Shown here one piece after another: positions 57,516 through 64,000 of a stretch of DNA of 64,000 nt. Both the position numbers and the translations under genes were made by a program. The notes beneath the pieces are model-generated. The model did no database searches. It saw only the letters and a list, made by a program, of their open reading frames with translations, and was not told the DNA's origin. The stretch spans positions 230,219-294,218 of the forward strand of contig NZ_JABGCH010000002.1 in assembly GCF_019799945.1 (NCBI RefSeq), written 5' to 3'. Position 1 is the first letter of the stretch; the number at the start of each line of letters is the position of its first letter. Source of the DNA: Modestobacter marinus (GTDB taxonomy: Bacteria > Actinomycetota > Actinomycetes > Mycobacteriales > Geodermatophilaceae).

Positions 57516-58403
57516 TCACGTGGTCGGGCCGGCCACGGCGCGCTCGGCCGCGGCGGCGGCGTCGAAGGTCGGCGGCACGGGTGTCAACGGCGGCCGCACG
57601 GTGCCCATCGGGTGCCCGTGCCGCTGCTCGGCGATCTTCTTGAGCACCCCGGGGGCCGCGTACTGCTTGGTCATCGCCCGCACCCGGAACAGGTGCGCGG
57701 AGAGCGCGGCCGCCTCGGCGGACCGCCCCTCGCGGACGTGCCGGTAGAGCGCGACGACGTGCTCCGGGACGATGTTGGCCAGCGCGGAGATCGAGCCGTG
57801 CGCCGTCATCAGCCGCCCGGGCAGGTCGTCCTCCGTGCCGACGAGCACCCCCTTCCGGGCGGCATGCACCTCCGCGGCGTAGCCCGCCTCCCCCCCGGAG
57901 TCCTTCACGCCCCACACCGGCAGCCCCGTCACCAGCTCGGTCGGCAGCGGGATCGCGTACTTCGGGATGTGGTAGAGCACCACCGGGTGCCGGGTGGCGG
58001 CCAGGACGCGGTCGTAGAACAGCCGCAGCCCCTCGGGCGACACCGGCTTGAAGAAGTAGGGCGGCAGCACCATGACCGCCGCCACCGGCAGGTCGTCCAG
58101 GTACGCCAGCAGGTCGAGGGTGTCCGGCAGGTTCCCCTCGGCGACCGTGGGGACGACGTGCAGCGGGCCCGACGCGGGGACGAGCGCGTCGAGGACCGCC
58201 GTCTTCTCCCGGGTGGTGACCGAGGGCCCCTCCCCGTTGGTCCCGAACGGGATGACGCCGGTGACCCCCTGCTCGGCCAGCCAGCGGACGTGCCCGAGGT
58301 AGGCGTCCACGTCGATGGTGAAGCGCTCGTCGTCCCGGAACGGCGTCACGTTCGCGACGTACACGCCCTCGAGGACGCCGGCCGGGTCCTGCGGCTGCTG
58401 CAT
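57516..58403 (-). CDS. Dihydrodipicolinate synthase/KDG-aldolase family enzyme
   Basis: A 295-residue DapA-superfamily aldolase or dehydratase. Pyruvate-type active site: GVIPFGTNGEGPSVTTREK, Tyr in VVLYHIPKYAI, Schiff-base Lys in VWGVKDSGGEAGYA. Such enzymes act on 2-keto-3-deoxy sugar acids in actinobacterial sugar-acid clusters as well as in lysine synthesis; context favours the former. GGGAGG precedes the ATG at 58403. It sits 2 bp after the PfkB-kinase gene. Confidence 0.88.
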   Translation of the reverse strand: MQQPQDPAGVLEGVYVANVTPFRDDERFTIDVDAYLGHVRWLAEQGVTGVIPFGTNGEGPSVTTREKTAVLDALVPASGPLHVVPTVAEGNLPDTLDLLAYLDDLPVAAVMVLPPYFFKPVSPEGLRLFYDRVLAATRHPVVLYHIPKYAIPLPTELVTGLPVWGVKDSGGEAGYAAEVHAARKGVLVGTEDDLPGRLMTAHGSISALANIVPEHVVALYRHVREGRSAEAAALSAHLFRVRAMTKQYAAPGVLKKIAEQRHGHPMGTVRPPLTPVPPTFDAAAAAERAVAGPTT

Positions 58404-58405
58404 CG

Positions 58406-59356
58406 TCACCTCCCGAGGTCGAAGGCATCGTCGAGGAACGCGGTGAGCTCCCGGCGGCTGGGCAGGCCCTCGTAGTCGCCGAGGTTCTGCACGCAGAAGG
58501 CGCCCATGGCGTTCGCCGTCCGGAGCCGGCCCGCCGGGTCCTGCCCCTCGAGGGTCGCGGCCAGGTAGCCGGCGGCGAACGCGTCCCCGGCCCCGATCGG
58601 GTCGACCTGGCGGGCCGGGAAGCCCGGTGAGGTCAGCCGCTCGCCGTCCACCAGCGCCGCGCAGCCGCGCGCACCGAGCTTGAGCACGACCTCGCCGGGG
58701 CCGGCGTCGGCGAGGCGGTCGAGGACGGCGTCGTCGTCCCAACCCCACAGTGCCCGGGCCTCCTCGTCGCCGACGAGCAGGACGTCGACGTGGGGCAGCA
58801 TCGCCTCGCTGGCGGCGCGGGCCTCGGCCGGCTCCCACAGCCGGCTGCGGTAGTTCACGTCGTAGCTCACCCGGACGCCTGCCTCCCGCGCGGCCCGCGC
58901 CGCCCAGGTCAGGAACTCGGCCGACTCCGGCGACAGCGCCCCGGTGATCCCGGTCAGGTGGAGGAAGGCGGCGCCGTCGAGGACCGCCGGGTCGAAGGCA
59001 CCCGGCGCCAGGGTCGAGGCCGCCGACCCGCGGCGGTAGTAGTACACCCGCAGCGCGCCGGCGACCTCCTCCCGCAGGTAGAGGCCGGTGGGCCGGTCGG
59101 CGACCCGGCGCACGGCGCTGGTGTCCACGCCCTCGGCGCGGATCCGGTGCAGGACCAGCTCGCCGAGCTCGTCCTCGCCCAGGACGCTCACCCAGCTGGC
59201 CGGCACACCGAGCCGGGACAACCCGATCGCGACGTTGCTCTCCGCACCGCCGATCGACATCGTCACCACCCCGGCGTGCCGGAGCCGGCCCGGCGCCGGG
59301 GGGACGACGAGCACCATCGTCTCCCCGGCGGTGACCACGCGCCCCGGTTCAGCCAC
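58406..59356 (-). CDS. PfkB family carbohydrate kinase, KDG-kinase-like
   Basis: A 316-residue ribokinase-family enzyme. N-terminal substrate region SIGGAESNVAIGLSRLG and YYYRRGSAASTL, C-terminal anion hole and catalytic Asp in DPIGAGDAFAAGYLAA. The YYYRxGSAAS segment is typical of 2-dehydro-3-deoxygluconokinases. Product KDPG would feed the KDPG aldolase encoded upstream in the same operon. GTG start at 59356 overlaps the transporter gene by 8 bp. Confidence 0.87.
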   Translation of the reverse strand: MAEPGRVVTAGETMVLVVPPAPGRLRHAGVVTMSIGGAESNVAIGLSRLGVPASWVSVLGEDELGELVLHRIRAEGVDTSAVRRVADRPTGLYLREEVAGALRVYYYRRGSAASTLAPGAFDPAVLDGAAFLHLTGITGALSPESAEFLTWAARAAREAGVRVSYDVNYRSRLWEPAEARAASEAMLPHVDVLLVGDEEARALWGWDDDAVLDRLADAGPGEVVLKLGARGCAALVDGERLTSPGFPARQVDPIGAGDAFAAGYLAATLEGQDPAGRLRTANAMGAFCVQNLGDYEGLPSRRELTAFLDDAFDLGR

Positions 59357-60794
59357 CGAACAGGTTCTGCAGCTGCTGGTTGAAGGTCAGCACGCACAGG
59401 AAGCCGAACAGCAGGAAGGCCCAGATCAGGGCGGCGACCCGGACGGCGCCCGGACGGATCTCCTTCGGCAGCACCCGCTTGTTCACCAGCAGCAGCAGCG
59501 CCGAGTACATGAACATCATCAGCCCGCCGGTGACCGCGGAGATCACCAGCAGGACCAGCGGCTGCGACAGCCCGGACAGGATGACGACGCACCCGATCAG
59601 CACCAGGCCCCAGACCAGCGCGAAGTAGATCTTGCTCTCGTTCGCGCCCTTCAGGTACGCGGTCTTCAGCACGTCGGCGCCCAGCCGGCTGGTGTAGTCG
59701 ACGATCCCGAGCGCGGCGGCGAACAGCGAGAACGCGCCGATGATCCAGAAGAACGTGCCGAACCAGCCGCCGACGGTCTCGTTGAGCGCGTCGCCCTCGA
59801 CCTTGAGGAAGGAGATGTCGCTGGCCAGCCCTTCCTCGCCGAACACCGTGGCGTAGGCCAGCAGTGAGGTGAACAGGATGGTGAGGAAGCTGATCGCCAC
59901 GAAGGTGCTGAGCTGCTCGATGTTGGCGAACTTCCACCAGCGCCGCCACCGGCCCAGGTTCTCGGGGGTGGGCTCGAAGACGAAGCCGGTCGACGGCGCG
60001 GCCTCCGGGTGGCCGGTGACCGGGCTGACGATCCGCGGGACGTAGGCGCCCATGCCAAAGCGCTTGTCGCGGATCCAGTTGCTCTGGCACAGGTTCTGGC
60101 CACCACCCGCGCCGGCGAACGCCAGTGCCCCCAGGAGCAGCGCAAAGCCGAGCTGCTGGTGCGGGACGCCGGCCTTGGTGACGATGTCTGGGGTGTCGGC
60201 CCAGGTGGAGGCGCCGATCGCGGCGAACGAGGCGACGACGATGAGCAGCAGGACGGCGGCGACCTTGACCATCTCGATCTTCTCGAGCGCCTGGTAGACC
60301 ACCGGGGCCATGGTCAGGATGATCCCGATCAGCAGCAGGATGCCGATCGCGATCGGCGGCACGCTGCCGCCGACGAGGTAGGTGATCAGGGTCGCCGAGC
60401 TCGTCGCCCAGCCCGGCCAGATGTTGGCGAAGTAGGCCAGGATCGCGAACACCAGGCCCCAGTGCCGCCAGTACCGGCTGAAACCGGTGAGCGCGGTCTC
60501 CCCGGTGGCCAGCGTGTAGCGCTCGATCTCCATGTTGAGGAAGTACTGGGTGGCCAGACCGACGAAGGCGGCCCAGACGAACACCAGCCCGACCTGGGAG
60601 GCGATGTAGGGGTAGAGGATGAACTCACCACTGGCCATGCCAACGCCGGCCGCGATGATCCCCGGCCCGATGACGTGCCGGAAGCTGGCCGGCGGATCGG
60701 GCATGTCCCGCACCTTGGGGGCTTCCAGGTGCTTGGTCGGGAAGAGGTCCACCACCGAGGAGCGGTTCCCTCCCGGCTGACGGGTGCTGACCAT
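59349..60794 (-). CDS. Nramp-like transporter without canonical metal motifs
   Basis: A 481-residue protein with about 11-12 transmembrane segments and the Nramp/LeuT-fold pattern. The metal-binding DPGN of helix 1 is replaced: PGIIAAGVGMASGEFILYPY. The helix-6 MPH motif is also missing (LAFAGAGGGQNLCQSN). True Mn/Fe Nramp proteins need both. Set inside a KDG/KDPG operon, it may carry a sugar acid or a different cation (inference). AGGAGG precedes the ATG. It is separated from the LldD-type gene by 99 bp with a hairpin and overlaps the kinase gene. Confidence 0.85.
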   Translation of the reverse strand: MVSTRQPGGNRSSVVDLFPTKHLEAPKVRDMPDPPASFRHVIGPGIIAAGVGMASGEFILYPYIASQVGLVFVWAAFVGLATQYFLNMEIERYTLATGETALTGFSRYWRHWGLVFAILAYFANIWPGWATSSATLITYLVGGSVPPIAIGILLLIGIILTMAPVVYQALEKIEMVKVAAVLLLIVVASFAAIGASTWADTPDIVTKAGVPHQQLGFALLLGALAFAGAGGGQNLCQSNWIRDKRFGMGAYVPRIVSPVTGHPEAAPSTGFVFEPTPENLGRWRRWWKFANIEQLSTFVAISFLTILFTSLLAYATVFGEEGLASDISFLKVEGDALNETVGGWFGTFFWIIGAFSLFAAALGIVDYTSRLGADVLKTAYLKGANESKIYFALVWGLVLIGCVVILSGLSQPLVLLVISAVTGGLMMFMYSALLLLVNKRVLPKEIRPGAVRVAALIWAFLLFGFLCVLTFNQQLQNLFGG

Positions 60795-60853
60795 TGGCGC
60801 CTCCTGTCGTCTGTGAGCTGGGTCACTGCTGAGGCAGTACAGGGATTTCTCCA

Positions 60854-60888
60854 CCGTCCCGGCTCACCTCGCAAGACGAGCGGGACGG
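60854..60888. terminator. Hairpin between LldD-type and transporter genes
   Basis: Arms CCGTCCC (60854-60860) and GGGACGG (60882-60888), with inner CTC/GAG pairing, lie 6 bp past the LldD-type stop and upstream of the transporter start. It could be a partial terminator or processing site that sets different levels in the operon. Confidence 0.5.
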
Positions 60889-60893
60889 CGCGA

Positions 60894-62177
60894 TCAGACC
60901 GAGACGTTCGGGTAGTCGCCGGTGCCGTGCGGGGTGAAGGCGACGTGCCGGTCGCAGAGGTCCTCGCTGCGGCGCACGCCGAGCAGCTGCATCGACCGCA
61001 GGTACTCCCCGGCGAGGATCTCGTAGGTCCGCAGCACGCCGTCCCGGCCGCCGGCCATCAGGCCGTACAGGTAGGCGCGGCCGATCATCGCCGCGTTCGC
61101 GCCGAGCGCGCGGGCGGCCACGACGTCCTGGCCGTGCAGGACACCGCCGTCGATCAGCACGGTGGCCTGCTGCCCGACCGCGGCCCGGATGGCCGGGAGG
61201 ACGTCGAGGGTGGCGGCCGAGCGGTCCAGCTGGCGGCCACCGTGGTTGGAGACCACCACCCCGTCGGCGCCGTGCTCCATCACCTCGCGGGCCGAGCCGG
61301 GCGTCGTCACGCCCTTGACGATGAGCCGCCCCGGCCACCGGTCGCGCAGCCAGTCCAGCGAGCTCAGGTCCAGGCCGGGGTCGAACATCATGCTCGCCAC
61401 CTCGCCCGGGGTGGGGTTGCCGGGGACGCCGGCCAGCGACGCGAAGGTCATCCCGCCGGTGGTCAGCTTGTTGAACCACCACCCCGGGAACCGCGACATG
61501 TTGAGCACCGTGCGGGCGGTCAGGGTCGGCGGGATCGTGAGGCCGTTGACGACGTCCCGCAGGCGCATCCCGGAGACCGTGGTGTCGACGGTGAGCAGGA
61601 TCGTCGAGTACCCGGCCGCCTCGGCCCGGGACAGGAGGTCCTCGTTCACCCGCAGGTCGCCGGTGAAGAACAGCTGGAACCACAGGTCACCGTCGGGCGC
61701 CGCGGCCCGGACGTCCTCGATCGAGGTCGAGCCGACCGTCGACAGCGCGTACGGGATGCCGACGTGCTGGGCCACGGAGGCCACGGCCGACTCCCCGTGG
61801 TGGTGCATCATCCGCGTGTAGCCGGTAGGGGCGAACACCAGCGGCATGGCGATGCGCCGGCCCAGCAGCTCGACGCCCGGGTCGGGCTCCGCGACCGAGC
61901 GCAGCGCGTCCGGGTGGAACGTGACCCGCCGGTACGCGGCGATGTTCCGCGCCGCGGTGATCTCCTCCTCGGCCGCGCCGTCCACGTAGTCGAACACCGC
62001 GCGCGGGGTCGTGTGCCGCGCCGCCTCGCGCAGGTCGCGGACCGAGAGCGCGTTGGTCAGGCGTCGCGCGGTGCGGCTCACCTGCGGCTTCTTGAACTGC
62101 ACGACGTCCCGCAGTTCCGACCACCGCGGCACCTGCCGGGCGGTCGTGACCGGCGGGAGCGGCGCCCTCTCCCTCAT
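60894..62177 (-). CDS. FMN-dependent alpha-hydroxy acid dehydrogenase, LldD-type
   Basis: A 427-residue (S)-2-hydroxy-acid oxidase/dehydrogenase. FMN and catalytic landmarks: TPRAVFDYVDGAAEEEITAARN, MPLVFAPTGYTRMMHHHGE, YALSTVGSTSIEDV, LIVKGVTTPGSAREVMEHGADGVVVSNHGGRQLD (catalytic His), IDGGVLHGQDVVAARALGA. L-lactate is the usual substrate, but aldonates and mandelate are possible. The ATG at 62177 is taken as start. Part of the operon that starts at 63797. Confidence 0.87.
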   Translation of the reverse strand: MRERAPLPPVTTARQVPRWSELRDVVQFKKPQVSRTARRLTNALSVRDLREAARHTTPRAVFDYVDGAAEEEITAARNIAAYRRVTFHPDALRSVAEPDPGVELLGRRIAMPLVFAPTGYTRMMHHHGESAVASVAQHVGIPYALSTVGSTSIEDVRAAAPDGDLWFQLFFTGDLRVNEDLLSRAEAAGYSTILLTVDTTVSGMRLRDVVNGLTIPPTLTARTVLNMSRFPGWWFNKLTTGGMTFASLAGVPGNPTPGEVASMMFDPGLDLSSLDWLRDRWPGRLIVKGVTTPGSAREVMEHGADGVVVSNHGGRQLDRSAATLDVLPAIRAAVGQQATVLIDGGVLHGQDVVAARALGANAAMIGRAYLYGLMAGGRDGVLRTYEILAGEYLRSMQLLGVRRSEDLCDRHVAFTPHGTGDYPNVSV

Positions 62178-62214
62178 GGCCCTCGTTCCCCTTCCTCCGG
62201 TACCGGACATGTCC

Positions 62215-62859
62215 TCAGCCCTGGTCCGCCCGCCCAAGGGCCACCGCCTCGGCGGTCAGCCGGCGCACGGTCGCGAAGTCCCCGGCCCTGATCCGGTCGC
62301 GGGGCACCATCCAGGAGCCGCCGACCGCGACCACGGCGTCGATGCGCAGGTACTCGGCGAGGTCGGCCGGACCGATGCCGCCGGTCGGGATGAACCGGAC
62401 GTCCGCGAACGGTGCGGTCAGCGCGGCGATCGCCGGCGCCCCGCCGGACGTGCCGGCCGGGAAGAACTTCACAGTGCCCAGGCCGAACTCCAGCGCCGCC
62501 TGCACCTCGGTCGCGGTGACCGCGCCGGGCAGCGCGAGGACGCCGTGGTCGGCGCACCTCTCCACGACGGCCCGGCTCAGGCCCGGGGAGACGACGTAGC
62601 TCGCCCCGGCGGCGACGGCCTGGTCGACCTGGGCCGGGGTCAGCACGGTGCCGGCGCCGAGCAGCAGGTCCCCCCGGTCGGCCATCGCCCGGATGGCATC
62701 GGCGGCGGCCGCGGTGCGGAAGGTGACCTCGGCGACGGGGAGTCCGCCGGCCACGAGGGCGTCCGCCAGCGGCCCGGCGTCGGCCGCGTCGTCGAGGACG
62801 ACGACGGGGACGAGGCGCGCCCGGCCCAGCGCGGCTGCGACGTCGGCCGGGCTCGTCAC
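62215..62859 (-). CDS. KDPG/KHG aldolase (Entner-Doudoroff aldolase)
   Basis: A 214-residue class I aldolase. Landmarks: RLVPVVVLDD, AEVTFRTAAA (active-site Glu/Arg), LLLGAGTVLTPAQ, GVLALPGAVTATEVQAALEFG, and the Schiff-base Lys in GTVKFFPAGTSGG. It splits 2-keto-3-deoxy-6-phosphogluconate to pyruvate and glyceraldehyde-3-phosphate. GTG start overlaps the upstream dehydrogenase stop as GTGA. With the PfkB kinase downstream it completes a KDG-to-pyruvate route. Confidence 0.9.
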   Translation of the reverse strand: MTSPADVAAALGRARLVPVVVLDDAADAGPLADALVAGGLPVAEVTFRTAAAADAIRAMADRGDLLLGAGTVLTPAQVDQAVAAGASYVVSPGLSRAVVERCADHGVLALPGAVTATEVQAALEFGLGTVKFFPAGTSGGAPAIAALTAPFADVRFIPTGGIGPADLAEYLRIDAVVAVGGSWMVPRDRIRAGDFATVRRLTAEAVALGRADQG

Positions 62860-63797
62860 CGCTCCACCACGTTCGTGAGCCGGCCACCGCTGAGCAGCGC
62901 CTCGAGGTTGCGGGCGATCAGCGCGTCGGCGCCGACCGGCCGCCCGCCGGCGGCGTGCGGGGTGAGGAGCAGGTTCGGCGCGTCCCACAGCGGCGAGTCG
63001 GCCGGCAGCGGCTCGACCTTGGTGACGTCGAGGGCGGCTCCGGCGAGCCGACCGCCGGCCAGGGCCTCGACCAGCGCCGCCTCGTCGACCGTGGAGCCCC
63101 GCCCGACGTTGACCACCTGCGCGTGCGGTGGCAGGCACGCCAGCCGGTCGGCGTCCAGGGCGTCGTCCGTCGCGGGGGTCGAGGGCAGGATCATCACCAG
63201 GACGTCGGTCTCCCGGAGCTCGGCCTCCAGCTCGTCCTCGGCGACGACGGGGAAGCCGGACCGCTCCCCCGGACTCCGCCCGACACCCCGCACCCGGGCG
63301 CCGAGCCCGCTCAGCAGCGGGGCGAGGTTCTGTCCGATGTGCCCGAACCCCCAGATGAGCACCCGGGCGCCGATCAGGGTGGTGACCGCGCCCGGCGGGT
63401 GCAGCGGCTGGAGCCCGCCGAGCTCGCCGGCCCAGCGGTGCTCGGCCTGCGCCCGCGCGGCGGCGGGCAGCCGGCGCACGAGCGCGAGGACCAGCGCCAG
63501 GGCGTGCTCGGTGACCGGCTCGTCGTGCAGCCCGATCCCGGCGGTGACGAGGACCCGGTCGGGGAACCCCGCGGCCAGCACCACGTCCGGCCCGGCGGCG
63601 AGGGTCTGCACCCAGCGCAGCCGCGGCATCCGGCCGGCGACGGCGGCGAGGTCGTCGCCGGAGCTGCCCCATACCACCAGCGCGTCGGCGTCCAGGTGCT
63701 CGTCGGGCACCCGGGCGGAGGCGTCGTAGACGACCGCCTGCACGCCGTCGGGCAGCGCCGGGTCCAGCGGGAGGGAGTTCGGCAGCAGGAGCTTCAT
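62856..63797 (-). CDS. D-2-hydroxyacid dehydrogenase (NAD-binding)
   Basis: A 313-residue protein of the D-isomer 2-hydroxyacid dehydrogenase family. Coenzyme site ARVLIWGFGHIGQNLAPLLSGLG; substrate Arg in VVNVGRGSTVDE; catalytic His in NLLLTPHAAGGRP. First gene of the leftward sugar-acid operon, behind the palindromic operator at 63905-63935. Members act on glyoxylate, hydroxypyruvate or other 2-keto acids. Confidence 0.88.
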   Translation of the reverse strand: MKLLLPNSLPLDPALPDGVQAVVYDASARVPDEHLDADALVVWGSSGDDLAAVAGRMPRLRWVQTLAAGPDVVLAAGFPDRVLVTAGIGLHDEPVTEHALALVLALVRRLPAAARAQAEHRWAGELGGLQPLHPPGAVTTLIGARVLIWGFGHIGQNLAPLLSGLGARVRGVGRSPGERSGFPVVAEDELEAELRETDVLVMILPSTPATDDALDADRLACLPPHAQVVNVGRGSTVDEAALVEALAGGRLAGAALDVTKVEPLPADSPLWDAPNLLLTPHAAGGRPVGADALIARNLEALLSGGRLTNVVER

Positions 63798-63880
63798 CGG
63801 GGGTGTCCGCCTTCGTCGGGAACGGCGTGGCCGGTGGAGCCGCTCGTCGAGTGGGGCCGCAGGACGTCGCGCAGGAGCTC

Positions 63881-63935
63881 TTGACGTCCTCCGGGCGGAG
63901 CCGTACGTTCCGATATACGGAACGTCGTTCCGTAT
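63881..63935 (+). promoter_or_regulatory. Promoter with overlapping palindromic operators (IclR-like)
   Basis: A rightward promoter, TTGACG (63881-63886), 17 bp, TACGTT (63904-63909). Two overlapping palindromes cover the -10 and the start: ACGTTCCG-ATATA-CGGAACGT (63905-63925) and ATACGGAAC-GTC-GTTCCGTAT (63915-63935). Three alternating half-sites GTTCC/GGAAC/GTTCC result. It lies between the sugar-acid operon and whatever gene follows the window, and is the most AT-rich spot nearby. The GGAAC/GTTCC half-sites resemble IclR-family operators. Confidence 0.65.
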
Positions 63936-63936
63936 C

Positions 63937-64000
63937 GTGAAGCACCGTAAGCGGCGTCACAGGGAGCCGTCAAGCCGGGCGGCCGGCGGTCCCGGCGCCG
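63937..64000 (+). CDS. Possible start of a rightward gene (cut by window end)
   Basis: A frame opens at GTG 63937 (VKHRKRRHREPSSRAAGGPG) and is still open at the end. It lies about 20 bp past the predicted transcription start, with no ribosome binding site. Too short for a family call. A regulator of the sugar-acid operon would be expected here from context, but the real start may lie beyond the window. Confidence 0.25.
   Translation, partial: MKHRKRRHREPSSRAAGGPGA

Noticed and set aside
1-64000. CRISPR arrays, tRNA or rRNA genes, insertion sequences, phage genes
   Set aside because: No spaced direct-repeat arrays, cloverleaf sequences, transposase or phage motifs were found by reading; short degenerate elements could still be missed.

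Overview
The window is very GC-rich actinobacterial chromosome. Dense GTG/ATG genes, four-base start/stop overlaps, leaderless promoters (TANNNT followed 6-7 nt later by the start codon), SARP-type regulators, PIG-L deacetylases and small families such as RGCVC, DUF5994 and DUF6529 suggest Geodermatophilaceae or a close relative (inference). I saw no rRNA, tRNA, CRISPR array, insertion sequence or prophage.

Layout. 0.1-6.2 kb: a rifampin-phosphotransferase-like dikinase, small membrane proteins, a tandem universal stress protein, RGCVC and DUF5994 proteins. 6.2-12.1 kb: a minus-strand run of a conserved 466-residue protein, a P450 with an altered I-helix, a DUF2238-type membrane protein, and a coupled cyclase/ThDP-enzyme pair. 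12.3-17.5 kb: a SARP-type regulator (SARP1) between a MaoC/VOC pair and a PIG-L deacetylase. 17.4-26 kb: stress and housekeeping genes (BrkB-like, YciI, hemerythrin, ECF sigma factor, SelO, cupin, methyltransferase). 26.1-28.6 kb: a GH3 glycosidase. 28.6-35.9 kb: an OsmC-monooxygenase-FAD oxidoreductase operon, a methyltransferase and a second regulator (SARP2). 36-47.8 kb: septum-formation-like protein, second PIG-L, creatininase/RidA diverging from thioesterase/monooxygenase, a secreted peptidase-like protein, a secreted aldose epimerase, a methyltransferase/SDR pair. 47.8-63.8 kb: catabolism of sugar acids, with an IlvD/Edd dehydratase, FAD/Fe-S lactate-type oxidase, alcohol and short-chain dehydrogenases, KDPG aldolase, LldD-type oxidase, Nramp-like transporter, KDG-kinase-like PfkB, DHDPS-type aldolase and two 2-hydroxyacid dehydrogenases.

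The most interesting pattern is regulatory. Two SARP proteins appear to have separate operator families, each built of heptads at an 11-bp period ending 8 bp upstream of a -10 box. GGAAGRN heptads precede MaoC-VOC, PIG-L no. 1 and the OsmC operon 15 kb away. GNCAGCG heptads precede the methyltransferase beside SARP2 and PIG-L no. 2. I infer two parallel SARP regulons, each commanding one PIG-L deacetylase plus detoxification-type enzymes. SARP1 has lost its Walker A lysine.

Several genes are decaying: a DUF559 protein with several lesions, a truncated SnoaL gene overlapping the PIG-L 3' end, a headless VOC gene, and a 26-codon relic of a fumarylacetoacetate hydrolase still coupled to its operon.
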